This document shows positions 1-8,539 of a DNA stretch of 23,439 nucleotides, in pieces. Made by a program: the position numbers and the translations under genes. The notes under the pieces are model-generated. The model was not told the origin of the DNA. It ran no database searches and was given only the letters and a program-made list of their open reading frames with translations. Every line of letters starts with the position of its first letter. Position 1 is the stretch's first letter. This DNA is from an uncultured Ruminococcus sp. (GTDB lineage: Bacteria > Bacillota > Clostridia > Lachnospirales > Lachnospiraceae), in NCBI GenBank assembly GCA_934359255.1, contig CAKRLG010000029.1:1-23439 (forward strand), in the 5' to 3' direction.

Positions 1-161
1 TACGAAAATGTCAACTATTTCACCGTTTCACTATCCCTGCCATACAGAGCGCAAAAATAGAGTATTTCGCCCCAAAATAGTAATTTTTTAGAATTACTGT
101 CTTACGAGCACACAGCTGAAGTTCTCCGTTTTTTATGTTACAGGAAAGAACCTTTCTGTGA

Positions 162-192
162 ATAAAAACGCCCTGAAGGGATCTGCCAGGGC
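162..192 (-). terminator. Possible minus-strand intrinsic terminator
   Basis: A perfect 6-bp stem (GCCCTG 170-175 with CAGGGC 187-192) is followed, reading the minus strand, by GTTTTTATT. On the plus strand the nearest T-rich run is several bases away, so it is weaker in that direction. No minus-strand gene is seen to its right, so its role is unclear. It may be a bidirectional terminator for a gene left of the window. Apart from this and the promoter at 225-253, I see no gene in bases 1-300. Confidence 0.35.
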
Positions 193-224
193 ACATTCTT
201 TTATACAATTTTCCCTTGGATAAA

Positions 225-253
225 TTGACAAAAAGTTGTGGAAAATTTATACT
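225..253 (+). promoter_or_regulatory. Sigma-A type promoter of the nitrilase gene
   Basis: TTGACA (225-230), a 17-bp spacer and TATACT (248-253) form a near-consensus housekeeping promoter. The predicted start near 260 gives a short leader of about 40 nt that contains the AAAGGAGG ribosome site of the gene at 301. Confidence 0.75.
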
Positions 254-300
254 GAAGTCAGAGAATTACAAATATTTGCAACAGAAAGGAGGAGAAAAAA

Positions 301-1125
301 ATGAAGATGAAAATCGCCCAGATTCAGGCGCATGTTTACGAAGAAAAAGAGAAAAATCTGGAAGAACTGGAGCGGAATCTGGAACGTATAAAGGACGAAA
401 ACATTGATCTGGTAACCCTTGGCGAGATGTTCAACTGCCCGTATCAGACACCCTGTTTTCCGGTCTATGGGGAAATGGAACGGGGAGAAACCTGGCAAAA
501 GTTAAGTGCACTTGCGAAAAAGTATCAGATTTACCTTTCTGCCGGAAGTGTACCGGAAAAAGATGAGGAAGGGCATGTATACAATACCGCTTATGTCTTC
601 GACCCACAGGGCAATCAGATCGCGAAACACCGAAAAGTGCATCTGTTTGATATCGCCGTGAAGGGCGGACAGTGTTATCAGGAGTCAGCCACACTGACTG
701 CCGGAGATCAGATTACCGTTTTTGATACGAAATTTGGGAAAATGGGAATCTGCATCTGCTTTGACTGCAGATTTCCGGAGATCGTACGGCTGATGACATT
801 GCAGGGTGCCAGAGTGATCCTGGTACCGGCAGCCTTTAACATGACAACCGGACCGGCACACTGGGAGTTAATGTTCAGGGGAAGAGCGGTGGATAACCAA
901 TGCTATATGATCGGAACTTCCGATGCAAGAGACGAGCAGGCAGGATATGTTTCCTGGGGACATTCTCTGGTCGTGTCACCCTGGGGGGATGTGGTGGCAC
1001 AGATGGATGAGAAACCGGGCATTCAGATCACAGAAATAGATCTGGATCGTGTGGAAGCGATCCGCGAACAGCTGCCATTATTGTCTGCACGAAGAACGAA
1101 TCTGTATGAACTGAAAGAAAAATAA
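301..1125 (+). CDS. Carbon-nitrogen hydrolase, omega-amidase (Nit2-like)
   Basis: This 274-aa protein belongs to the nitrilase superfamily. The Glu-Lys-Cys catalytic triad is visible: Glu42 in LGEMFNCPY, Lys112 in KHRKVHLFDI and Cys153 in ICICFDCRFPE. Length and triad positions closely match Nit2 omega-amidases, which hydrolyse alpha-ketoglutaramate and alpha-ketosuccinamate to the 2-oxoacid plus ammonia in the cytoplasm. ATG 301 follows an AAAGGAGGAG ribosome site and was chosen over frames further upstream. It has its own promoter and is separated from ppk1 by 128 bp, so it appears monocistronic. The omega-amidase assignment rests on the triad context; another nitrilase-branch amidase remains possible. 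Confidence 0.87.
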   Translation: MKMKIAQIQAHVYEEKEKNLEELERNLERIKDENIDLVTLGEMFNCPYQTPCFPVYGEMERGETWQKLSALAKKYQIYLSAGSVPEKDEEGHVYNTAYVFDPQGNQIAKHRKVHLFDIAVKGGQCYQESATLTAGDQITVFDTKFGKMGICICFDCRFPEIVRLMTLQGARVILVPAAFNMTTGPAHWELMFRGRAVDNQCYMIGTSDARDEQAGYVSWGHSLVVSPWGDVVAQMDEKPGIQITEIDLDRVEAIREQLPLLSARRTNLYELKEK

Positions 1126-1253
1126 CGTGTAACAAAATGAGTTTTTAACATGAATTTTACAGAGTGCAAATATAGAATTAAAGAAAATTTGATATTGTAC
1201 TTTTGTAAATGTGGCAATTGGATAAAAGGTAGAAGAAAGTAAAGGGATAAGCA

Positions 1254-3302
1254 ATGAACGAGACAATTTATATGAACCGGGAACTGTCCTGGCTGAAATT
1301 TAATGAACGTGTACTGGAAGAAGCGGAGAACCCGAAGGTGCCGCTGTGTGAGCGTCTGACATTTGCATCGATCTATCAGAGCAATCTGGATGAATTCTTT
1401 ATGGTGCGTGTGGGTTCGCTGATCGATCAGATGCTGGTGGCAAAAGATTCCAGAGATAATAAAACACATATGACGCCGAAAGAACAGATTCAGGCGATTC
1501 TTCCACAGGTGGAGATCCTGAACAGGAGAAAAGATGAAGTGTATGGAAAACTCATGGAAAAAATTGAGGAATACGGCGTTCGTCTGGTGGATTTCAGCAA
1601 GATCACGGAAGAAGAAAATAAATTTCTGGAAGCGTATTTTGATATGGAAATTTCCGGCTTAATTTCACCGACCATTGTGGGAAAACGACAGCCATTCCCA
1701 TTCCTGAAAAATAAAGAAATCTATGCGGTGGTTGTCCTGACCACCAAGAGTGGAAAAGAACGCCTGGGGATTATTCCATGTGGAAGCGGTGTATTTGAAC
1801 GGCTGATCCGCCTGCCGGGAGGTAATACGTATATGCTGTCGGAAGAACTGATCCTCCACTATATTCCAAAAGTGTTCAAGGGGTATCAGATAAAAGAAAA
1901 ATCCCTGCTTCGTGTAACCAGAAATGCGGATATTGACGCCGATGCGTTGTACGATGAAGATCTGGATTACCGGGAATTTATGGCAGATCTGATCAAAAAA
2001 AGAAAGAAACTTGCACCGGTTCGGATCGAACTTTCCAGGAAACTCAGTGAGGGCAGTGTGAAACTGATCTGTGAACATCTGGCAACAAAATCACAATATG
2101 TATTCCGCAGTCAGGCACCGTTGGATTTGTCCTTTGTTTTTCAGATCGAGGATGCGCTTCGTAAGATCCCGGAATTATTCTATGAAAGAAGAACACCAAG
2201 AAAATCCCCGGCCTTTACCGGAGATCGTCCGATTCTGGACCAGATTAAAGAAAAGGACAAACTTCTTTCCTATCCGTATGAAAGTATCAATCCGTTTCTG
2301 AATATGCTCCACGAAGCAGCCAACGATAAAGATGTGGTTTCCATCAAGATGACGCTGTATCGTGTGGCCAAACAGAGTAAAGTAGTAGAAGCACTGATCG
2401 AAGCTGCAGAAAATGGAAAAGAAGTGCTGGTACTGGTGGAACTGAAAGCACGTTTTGATGAAGAAAACAATATCGGATGGTCCCGTTTGCTGGAGGATGC
2501 AGGGTGCCGTGTCATCTACGGACTGGATGGGTATAAAGTTCATTCAAAACTCTGCCTGATCACGAAAAAAACAGATGAACAGGTTGAATATTATACCCAG
2601 ATCGGTACCGGAAACTATAACGAAAAGACTTCACGGCTTTATACGGACCTGTCGCTGATGACTTATAATGTAGATATCGGACTGGAAGCAGCCAATGTGT
2701 TCCAGGCTCTTGCCATGGGAGAGACGATCAAACATGTGGATCATCTGTTGGTGGCTCCGAAATGCCTGCAGAATAAGATTCTGGATATGATTGATGAAGA
2801 GATTGCACATGCCAGAGCAGGAGAACCGGCTTACATCGGACTGAAGATGAATTCTCTTACGGATAAGAAAATCATGGAGAAACTGGTGGAAGCTTCCTGT
2901 GCCGGTGTAAGGATCGATATGGTGATCCGTGGAATCTGCTGTCTGATTCCACAGGTTCCCGGCAAGACGGAAAATATTCATGTGCGAAGTATCGTCGGCC
3001 GTTTTCTGGAACATTCCAGAATCTATATTTTCGGAAGTGAAGGAAGAGAAAAAATCTATATTGCATCCGCAGACTTTATGACCAGAAACACCCTGCGCCG
3101 TGTGGAAGTAGCTGCTCCGGTTTATGATGAAGAAATCAAAGCACGCCTTCTGGAAATGTTCCGGATCATGCTGAAAGACAATCAGCAGGCCCGCCAGGAA
3201 AACGGTGAGGGAATTTACCGGATCCTCCCAACGGATGAAGAACCGCTGAATGCCCAGGAATATTTCTATGAACAGGCATATGAGATTGCAGAGAACCTTT
3301 GA
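1254..3302 (+). CDS. ppk1: Polyphosphate kinase 1
   Basis: This 682-aa protein is full length for PPK1, which reversibly transfers the gamma-phosphate of ATP onto inorganic polyphosphate chains. The N-terminal domain starts with the typical NRELSWLKFNERVLEEA. The autophosphorylated histidine is His430 in GYKVHSKLCLI, and the second conserved histidine is His587 in GRFLEHSRIYIFG. The phospholipase-D-like C-terminal domains include ARFDEENNIGW and IGTGNYNEKTSRLYTDLSL. ATG 1254 follows AAAGGGA at suitable spacing. The 128-bp upstream gap is AT-rich but I see no clear promoter in it. The downstream gap (3303-3409) shows no convincing terminator before the ureA promoter, so some read-through toward the 3446 hairpin is possible. 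Confidence 0.97.
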   Translation: MNETIYMNRELSWLKFNERVLEEAENPKVPLCERLTFASIYQSNLDEFFMVRVGSLIDQMLVAKDSRDNKTHMTPKEQIQAILPQVEILNRRKDEVYGKLMEKIEEYGVRLVDFSKITEEENKFLEAYFDMEISGLISPTIVGKRQPFPFLKNKEIYAVVVLTTKSGKERLGIIPCGSGVFERLIRLPGGNTYMLSEELILHYIPKVFKGYQIKEKSLLRVTRNADIDADALYDEDLDYREFMADLIKKRKKLAPVRIELSRKLSEGSVKLICEHLATKSQYVFRSQAPLDLSFVFQIEDALRKIPELFYERRTPRKSPAFTGDRPILDQIKEKDKLLSYPYESINPFLNMLHEAANDKDVVSIKMTLYRVAKQSKVVEALIEAAENGKEVLVLVELKARFDEENNIGWSRLLEDAGCRVIYGLDGYKVHSKLCLITKKTDEQVEYYTQIGTGNYNEKTSRLYTDLSLMTYNVDIGLEAANVFQALAMGETIKHVDHLLVAPKCLQNKILDMIDEEIAHARAGEPAYIGLKMNSLTDKKIMEKLVEASCAGVRIDMVIRGICCLIPQVPGKTENIHVRSIVGRFLEHSRIYIFGSEGREKIYIASADFMTRNTLRRVEVAAPVYDEEIKARLLEMFRIMLKDNQQARQENGEGIYRILPTDEEPLNAQEYFYEQAYEIAENL

Positions 3303-3381
3303 AGAGTGCCCCTTCAGTGTGTACCAATCGTGATCATCAGCATGAGACATAACAGAAGGAAGCAGCGAGGCTGGAACAAAC

Positions 3382-3405
3382 GGAGAAAACCGGAAAAAAC
3401 CGGAT
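3382..3405 (+). promoter_or_regulatory. Direct-repeat operator candidate upstream of ureA promoter
   Basis: Two overlapping copies of GGARAAAACCGGA start at 3382 and 3392. The 10-bp period would place them on one face of the helix, and they end about 4 bp before the -35 at 3410. The right-hand copy extends to GGAAAAAACCGGAT, which differs by one base from a sequence at 9296-9309 upstream of the second promoter of the locus. AraC-type activators often bind direct repeats abutting the -35, and one is encoded at 8539. The link is inference; AAACCGGA-like words also occur in coding sequence here. Confidence 0.4.
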
Positions 3406-3409
3406 GGAA

Positions 3410-3438
3410 TTGACAACTTTTCTATAGTATGGTAATCT
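3410..3438 (+). promoter_or_regulatory. Promoter of the ureABC operon
   Basis: TTGACA (3410-3415), a 17-bp spacer and TAATCT (3433-3438) give a strong sigma-A promoter. The predicted start is about 3445-3446, directly at the 5' arm of the terminator hairpin that follows. Transcripts from it must therefore pass that hairpin to reach ureA. Confidence 0.65.
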
Positions 3439-3445
3439 GTTTCCC

Positions 3446-3491
3446 AAAGCAGACAACGATGTCGAAGAGATATCGTTGTCTGCTTTTTTTT
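3446..3491 (+). terminator. Promoter-proximal intrinsic terminator / attenuator before ureA
   Basis: A 15-bp perfect stem (AAAGCAGACAACGAT at 3446-3460 with its complement at 3472-3486) closes an 11-nt loop. It runs into eight consecutive T residues (3484-3491). This is a textbook Rho-independent terminator, but it sits immediately downstream of a good promoter and 92 bp upstream of ureA. It may simply end ppk1 read-through, or it may be a conditional terminator or 5' stabilising hairpin of the ureABC message. The hairpin begins at about +1, so there is no room for a competing upstream antiterminator RNA. Confidence 0.8.
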
Positions 3492-3513
3492 ACACGAGCA
3501 ACAAACCAAAGTA

Positions 3514-3542
3514 CGTGCTTGCACGAGATCCTGGCGACAGGA
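3514..3542 (+). other. Tandem small tetraloop hairpins in the ureA 5' UTR
   Basis: Two adjacent short stems with stable tetraloops lie between the terminator and ureA. The first is CGTG-CTTG-CACG (3514-3525). The second is TCCTG-GCGA-CAGGA (3529-3542), with a GNRA loop. They could be a protein-binding or mRNA-stability element. Paired hairpins recall ANTAR targets, but the loops are not the hexaloops with conserved A1/G4 that ANTAR proteins need, and they lie after rather than within the terminator. Confidence 0.35.
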
Positions 3543-3583
3543 GATTGCTTTCTTATTACAGTTTAAAAAACAAGGAGGTACCC

Positions 3584-3886
3584 ATGAGATTAACACCAAA
3601 AGAACAGGAAAAACTAATGCTGCATATGGCCGGAAATCTTGCAAAAGAACGACGAGCCCGGGGATTACGTCTGAATTATCCGGAAGCAGTTGCATATATC
3701 AGCTCGGAACTGATGGAGCTGGCCAGAGACGGAAAAACGGTAACAGAGCTGATGCAGCTGGGAACAAAATTATTGACAAAAGAAGATGTGATGGACGGAG
3801 TAGCAGATCTGGTGACTCAGATTCAGGTGGAAGCTACTTTCCCGGATGGAACCAAACTGGTAACGGTACATAATCCTATTCAGTAA
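3584..3886 (+). CDS. ureA: Urease subunit gamma
   Basis: This 100-aa small structural subunit begins [17 protein letters not shown] and contains [21 protein letters not shown] and a C-terminal VTVHNPIQ, as is typical of UreA. It assembles with UreB and UreC into the (alpha-beta-gamma) trimer that hydrolyses urea to ammonia and carbamate. A strong AAGGAGG lies 7 nt upstream of ATG 3584. The same frame stays open to 3476, but that extension translates the terminator hairpin and lacks a ribosome site, so it is rejected. It is the first gene of ureABC, with 16 bp to ureB. Confidence 0.97.
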   Translation: MRLTPKEQEKLMLHMAGNLAKERRARGLRLNYPEAVAYISSELMELARDGKTVTELMQLGTKLLTKEDVMDGVADLVTQIQVEATFPDGTKLVTVHNPIQ

Positions 3887-3902
3887 GGAGGAAAATAAAA
3901 GT

Positions 3903-4265
3903 ATGAAAATCGGAGAGATTATGCCTCTGGACAGAGAGATTGTGATAAATGAAGGAAAGAAGATACAGACACTGCTGGTAGCAAATATTGGCGACCGCCC
4001 GGTGCAGGTAGGATCACATTTTCATTTTTTTGAAGTGAACCGCTGCCTGGTTTTTGACAGAGAAAAAGCGTATGGCTATCATCTGGACATTCCTTCCGGT
4101 ACATCGGTGCGTTTTGAACCGGGCGAAGAAAAAGAGGTGTCTTTAACAGAAATCGGGGGCAGCCGGAGAATCTTCGGGCTGAATGATCTGACCTGTGCAC
4201 AGGCTACAGAAGTGACAAAAAAAGCAGCAGTGGAGAAAGCAAAACAGAGAGGATTTATCCGGTAA
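3903..4265 (+). CDS. ureB: Urease subunit beta
   Basis: This 120-aa subunit begins [20 protein letters not shown] and carries the family hallmarks [11 protein letters not shown], the [16 protein letters not shown] segment and IFGLNDLT. UreB packs against the catalytic subunit in the urease trimer. The ribosome site AAGGAGG lies just after the ureA stop and 19 bp separate it from ureC, consistent with one transcript. It is full length with an unremarkable C terminus. Confidence 0.97.
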   Translation: MKIGEIMPLDREIVINEGKKIQTLLVANIGDRPVQVGSHFHFFEVNRCLVFDREKAYGYHLDIPSGTSVRFEPGEEKEVSLTEIGGSRRIFGLNDLTCAQATEVTKKAAVEKAKQRGFIR

Positions 4266-4283
4266 GGAGACAGGAGGAACAAC

Positions 4284-6005
4284 ATGAGTACAACAATAGC
4301 AGGAAATAAATATGCCATGATGTATGGTCCGACAACCGGGGATAAAGTGCGTCTTGCCGATACCAGTCTGGTGATCGAGGTGGAAAAAGACTATACCACG
4401 TATGGAGATGAAAGCAAGTTTGGCGGAGGAAAAACACTCCGGGACGGTATGGGACAGTCGGTTACCACTACAAGCAAAGACGGGGATCTGGATCTGGTGA
4501 TCACCAATGCACTGGTGCTGGATTATACAGGAATCTACAAAGCGGATATCGGGATCAAAGACGGAAAGATCGCAGGTATCGGAAAGGCGGGAAATCCCTG
4601 TGTGATGGATGGTGTAACACCGGGCATGACTGTGGGAGCATCCACGGAAGCACTGGCTGGTGAAGGGTTGATTCTGACAGCAGGAGGTCTGGATACCCAT
4701 ATTCATTTTATCTCCCCGCAGCAGGTGGATTGTGCCCTGTACAGTGGGGTGACGACCATGATCGGAGGTGGCTGCGGTCCGGCAGACGGAACCAATGCGA
4801 CTACCTGCACACCGGGACCGTGGAACATGGAGCGGATGCTGCAGGCGGCAGAAGAATATCCGATGAATATCGGTCTGCTTGGAAAAGGAAACGGTTCGGA
4901 TGAGAGAGCACTGGCAGAACAGGTGGAAGCAGGAGCTATGGGACTCAAGATCCATGAGGACTGGGGGGCAACTCCGGCGGTGATTGATCATTGTCTGAAC
5001 GTGGCGGATGCTTATGACGTCCAGGTGGCGATTCATACCGATACCCTGAATGAAGGAGGCTGTGTGGAAGATACGCTGGCGGCCATTGCAGGAAGAACGA
5101 TTCATACCTATCATACAGAGGGTGCCGGAGGCGGTCATGCACCGGATATCATCACGGCAGCTGCGGCGCCCAATATTCTTCCGTCTTCCACGAACCCGAC
5201 TATGCCATATACCAGGAACACGCTGGATGAACATCTGGATATGCTGATGGTATGCCATCATCTGGACAAACGGATACCGGAAGACGTGGCATTTGCCGAT
5301 TCCCGAATCCGTCCGGAGACCATTGCAGCAGAAGATGTGCTCCATGATATGGGTGTTTTCTCCATGATGAGTTCCGACTCCCAGGCGATGGGGCGTGTGG
5401 GAGAGGTGATCACAAGAACCTGGCAGACGGCAAGTAAGATGAAAGAGGAGCGAGGGGCACTGCCGGAAGACGAAGGTCATGGAAATGATAATTTCCGGGC
5501 AAAACGATATGTAGCAAAATATACAATCAATCCAGCCATTACCCATGGAGTGTCCTCCTATGTGGGTTCGGTAGAAACCGGAAAATTTGCGGATCTGGTG
5601 TTATGGAATCCGGCATTTTTCGGCATCAAACCGGATATCATCATCAAGGGAGGTATGATCATCGCATCGAGGATGGGAGATGCCAATGCATCCATTCCGA
5701 CCTGTGAACCGGTGATGTACCGCCCAATGTTCGGGGCTCATGGAAAGGCAAAATATAAAACCTGTCTGACCTTTGTATCAAAAGCCGGAATAGAACATGG
5801 AGTTGCAGAAAAATATCACCTGGAAAAGACGGTGGTTCCGGTAAAAGGATGCAGAAATATCGGAAAAAAAGATATGAAATATAACGACCGGACACCGTCC
5901 ATCACGGTCAATCCGGAGACCTATGAAGTCCGGGTAAACGGGGAACAGATCACTTCCAAACCGGCAGAGAAACTGCCGCTGACCCAGATCTACAATTTAT
6001 TTTAA
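4284..6005 (+). CDS. ureC: Urease subunit alpha (catalytic, Ni-dependent)
   Basis: This 573-aa catalytic subunit has every active-site residue. The nickel ligands are His139 and His141 ([10 protein letters not shown]), His251 (AIHTDT), His277 ([12 protein letters not shown]) and Asp365 (SSDSQAMGR). Lys222 in GLKIHEDWG is the carbamylated bridging lysine. The mobile flap holds Cys324-His325 ([13 protein letters not shown]). Positions are shifted by +5 relative to Klebsiella UreC. Start ATG 4284 has GGAGACAGGAGG upstream. It ends 56 bp before the histidine kinase gene, with no hairpin terminator evident between them, so the kinase may be cotranscribed. The maturation genes are over 8 kb downstream, beyond the importer genes. 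Confidence 0.98.
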   Translation: MSTTIAGNKYAMMYGPTTGDKVRLADTSLVIEVEKDYTTYGDESKFGGGKTLRDGMGQSVTTTSKDGDLDLVITNALVLDYTGIYKADIGIKDGKIAGIGKAGNPCVMDGVTPGMTVGASTEALAGEGLILTAGGLDTHIHFISPQQVDCALYSGVTTMIGGGCGPADGTNATTCTPGPWNMERMLQAAEEYPMNIGLLGKGNGSDERALAEQVEAGAMGLKIHEDWGATPAVIDHCLNVADAYDVQVAIHTDTLNEGGCVEDTLAAIAGRTIHTYHTEGAGGGHAPDIITAAAAPNILPSSTNPTMPYTRNTLDEHLDMLMVCHHLDKRIPEDVAFADSRIRPETIAAEDVLHDMGVFSMMSSDSQAMGRVGEVITRTWQTASKMKEERGALPEDEGHGNDNFRAKRYVAKYTINPAITHGVSSYVGSVETGKFADLVLWNPAFFGIKPDIIIKGGMIIASRMGDANASIPTCEPVMYRPMFGAHGKAKYKTCLTFVSKAGIEHGVAEKYHLEKTVVPVKGCRNIGKKDMKYNDRTPSITVNPETYEVRVNGEQITSKPAEKLPLTQIYNLF

Positions 6006-6061
6006 AGTCAGAAGCAGGAAGTACGGCAAGAAAAAAGCAGAATCGGGAAAGGAAAACAGAA

Positions 6062-8539
6062 ATGAAAAAGCAGAGCCGGAAACAGTGGAAAAAATCAAAA
6101 TATATCACCGGAATGGCTCTGCTTCTGGCCGCGCTGGAGATGCTTATGATTTTTGTGGGCAATCATCTCCAGACGGTCAGTAACCAGAATCTGCAGGAAG
6201 CCTACAAAAATCAGATCAAATATAAAACGCTTGCCATGGAACTGAAAGAGTGTTCCGATTATCTGACGAATGAAGTCCGCGCCTTTGCCAGCACCGGACA
6301 GATGCAGCATTTTGAAAATTACTGGCGGGAAGCCAGACAGCGGATGCGGAGAGAAGAGATTCTGGAAGAAATCGAAAAAGCAGATATACCGGCACAGGAA
6401 GAACGGGATCTGGAAAAAGCGAAGTATTTTTCTGATACCCTGATGCATATCGAGATCAGTTCCATGCGCCTGATGTTGGAAGCGAAAGAGGTCACAAAAG
6501 TCTGGAGGACAGACAGCAGTGAAGAAGAATTTCTGAATCGATGGATCACTTATGTGAAAGACTATCCGCTGGAAGAGGATTACCAGGTGGCGGACGGAGA
6601 AAAAAGTGATATGGCAGAGAGCATTCTGTATGGAAGCTCTTATACAGTATATAAGGGTCTGATCGATGCTAATGTGGAAAGATTCCAGACAAAGATGAAT
6701 CAGCGACTCAATGGGACCGTAGAGCAGGCAAATCAGAAATACCGGCAGGCATTCTTTATCCAGATTTTTTTTGGGATAGGGGAGTTTGCTGTGCTGGTAC
6801 TGCTTCTGACACTTTTTCAGCGCTGGTATATCCGTCCGGTAAACTTATATAAAAAGACGATTGAACGGCAGCATGGAAGAAGAAAAATGTTTGTGGAACC
6901 GGCGGGTGTGTGGGAATTGCAACAGTTTGCTGAAGAATTTAACGGGCTCTCCGCAGAGATGTTGACGGAATTGAATCGTTCCGAGCGGATCGAAAGAGAA
7001 CTTCTGGAGGCAAAAAAACAGGCAGAGAAAGCCAACCGGGTGAAAAGTCAGTTTCTGACGCAGATGTCTCATGAACTGAGGACTCCACTGCATACAATTT
7101 CGGGATATCTTTTCCTGCTGGAAGATACAAAGATGTCCGGTGAACAGAAACGGTATGCGGAAAATATGCATCTGGCCACGGATCTGCTGCTGGAAGAAAT
7201 TAACGAGATTCTGGATTACTCCAAACTGGAGTCCGGTAAAATGACATTTGAGGAGAAAAACTTCAGTCTGCGTCAACTGACCGATACGCTACATGGGATC
7301 CTGGAAAATGAGGCAGAACAGAGAAATCTGTCATTTACAGTGGAAATCGGAGAAGAAGTACCGGAATATATCTACGGTGATCCCCTGCGGCTTCGTCAGG
7401 TACTGACAAACCTTGTCTATAACGGATTCAAATTCACCAAAACCGGAGGGGTGAAAGTGACTATCCGAGGTCTGCACTTTACCGGAAAACATTGTGTTCT
7501 TGAGTTTTCTGTGGAAGACACAGGAATCGGGATCAAACGGGAACAGAGACAGGTGATTTTTGATGCGTTTGCCCAAGCAGACGAGAGTATCACACGAAAA
7601 TACGGAGGTACCGGACTGGGCCTTCCTATTTGCCGGAAAATAGTGGAAGAAATGAGTCACGGACAGTACAGCCTTCTTCTGGAAAGTGAAGAAGGCTGTG
7701 GCAGCAGATTTTTCTTTGACATGGATTTTCGCTATGGGAAAAAAGAAAAAGTACGGAAAAAGGAAACGGCGGTACAGAAAAAGAAGAAAAGAAAGTTATC
7801 GGTTCTGATCGTGGACGATCACCCGGTGAACCTGATACTGGAAGCGGAATTGCTTCATAAATTTGGCTATGTTGCAGACACAGAAGCCGATGGGGAACAG
7901 GTGGTTGAAAGAATGCGTCAGCAGCACTACGATCTTGTATTTCTGGATCTTTCCATGCCAAAGATCAGCGGCTATGAGGTGAGCAGACAGATTCGGAATA
8001 ATCCGGAATGGAACAATGTGATTCTGGTGGCACTGACAGCAAACATCGGAGAAGATGTGGAGGCAAAAGTGCGGGAAGCGGGGATGAACGATTATCTTCC
8101 CAAACCGGTACCAATGGAACGGCTGAAGAATCTGTTGGAAAAATATACAAATGAAATACACATTATGGAAAAAGAACATTCCACAGGGGAAGAAGGAAAA
8201 CTGGTGGCTTTCCGGAGTCTGGAACAGCAGTTTTACGGGGATCAGGAAGCGGTCCGTGAACTGTTGACCATTTTTGCAGAGGATAACGAGGGAGTCCTGG
8301 AACGGTTACAACAGCTGCAAAAAGAGCAGAACTGGGAACAGCTGGAGATGGAAGTGCATCGGATCAAAGGAGTCAGCGGCAATCTGTGCTGCCGTCCTCT
8401 GGAAGAAAAAGCGAAACTCTGTCTCAACGGCATAAAAAAACAGATCTGGAAAGAAGCAGACTGGCAGGCATTTGCAGACGTTTTTTTACAAACCATGGAG
8501 GCGATCCGCAGATATGTGATAAAGGAGAATGATGTGTGA
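6062..8539 (+). CDS. Hybrid sensor histidine kinase with receiver and Hpt domains
   Basis: This 825-aa membrane phosphorelay kinase has TM1 at about residues 14-34, an extracytoplasmic region of about 195 aa with no family I recognise, and TM2 at about 231-253. HisKA follows with phosphoacceptor His337 (MSHELRTPLH), then HATPase_c with N-box Asn454 (NLVYNGFKFT), VEDTGIGI and YGGTGLGLPICRKIVE. A receiver domain has Asp629 (LVFLDLSMP) and LPKPV. The C-terminal Hpt domain has His766 (HRIKGVSGN). The expected relay is His337 to Asp629 to His766 to the response regulator encoded next. Its stop overlaps the next gene's start by one base. Location between ureC and the urea importer suggests sensing of urea or nitrogen status, but the ligand cannot be read from the sequence. 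Confidence 0.93.
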   Translation: MKKQSRKQWKKSKYITGMALLLAALEMLMIFVGNHLQTVSNQNLQEAYKNQIKYKTLAMELKECSDYLTNEVRAFASTGQMQHFENYWREARQRMRREEILEEIEKADIPAQEERDLEKAKYFSDTLMHIEISSMRLMLEAKEVTKVWRTDSSEEEFLNRWITYVKDYPLEEDYQVADGEKSDMAESILYGSSYTVYKGLIDANVERFQTKMNQRLNGTVEQANQKYRQAFFIQIFFGIGEFAVLVLLLTLFQRWYIRPVNLYKKTIERQHGRRKMFVEPAGVWELQQFAEEFNGLSAEMLTELNRSERIERELLEAKKQAEKANRVKSQFLTQMSHELRTPLHTISGYLFLLEDTKMSGEQKRYAENMHLATDLLLEEINEILDYSKLESGKMTFEEKNFSLRQLTDTLHGILENEAEQRNLSFTVEIGEEVPEYIYGDPLRLRQVLTNLVYNGFKFTKTGGVKVTIRGLHFTGKHCVLEFSVEDTGIGIKREQRQVIFDAFAQADESITRKYGGTGLGLPICRKIVEEMSHGQYSLLLESEEGCGSRFFFDMDFRYGKKEKVRKKETAVQKKKKRKLSVLIVDDHPVNLILEAELLHKFGYVADTEADGEQVVERMRQQHYDLVFLDLSMPKISGYEVSRQIRNNPEWNNVILVALTANIGEDVEAKVREAGMNDYLPKPVPMERLKNLLEKYTNEIHIMEKEHSTGEEGKLVAFRSLEQQFYGDQEAVRELLTIFAEDNEGVLERLQQLQKEQNWEQLEMEVHRIKGVSGNLCCRPLEEKAKLCLNGIKKQIWKEADWQAFADVFLQTMEAIRRYVIKENDV

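Noticed and set aside
1126..1253. Promoter for ppk1
   Set aside because: AT-rich with several partial hexamers, but no -35/-10 pair with acceptable spacing stood out.
3303..3409. ppk1 terminator
   Set aside because: No stem followed by a T-run before the ureA promoter; the only terminator is the one at 3446-3491.
3514..3542. ANTAR-type antitermination target before ureA
   Set aside because: Loops are tetraloops without the A1/G4 hexaloop pattern, and they lie downstream of the terminator; no ANTAR domain is encoded in the window.
3476..3583. N-terminal extension of ureA
   Set aside because: It translates the terminator T-tract and lacks a ribosome site; ATG 3584 has AAGGAGG and fits UreA length.
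2631..3695. 354-aa minus-strand open frame
   Set aside because: It runs antisense to ppk1 and across the ureA leader, has no ribosome site or recognisable domain, and the plus-strand genes are unambiguous.
4143..5546. 467-aa minus-strand open frame
   Set aside because: Cys/His/Ser-rich antisense shadow of ureC, a typical codon-bias artefact with no domain.
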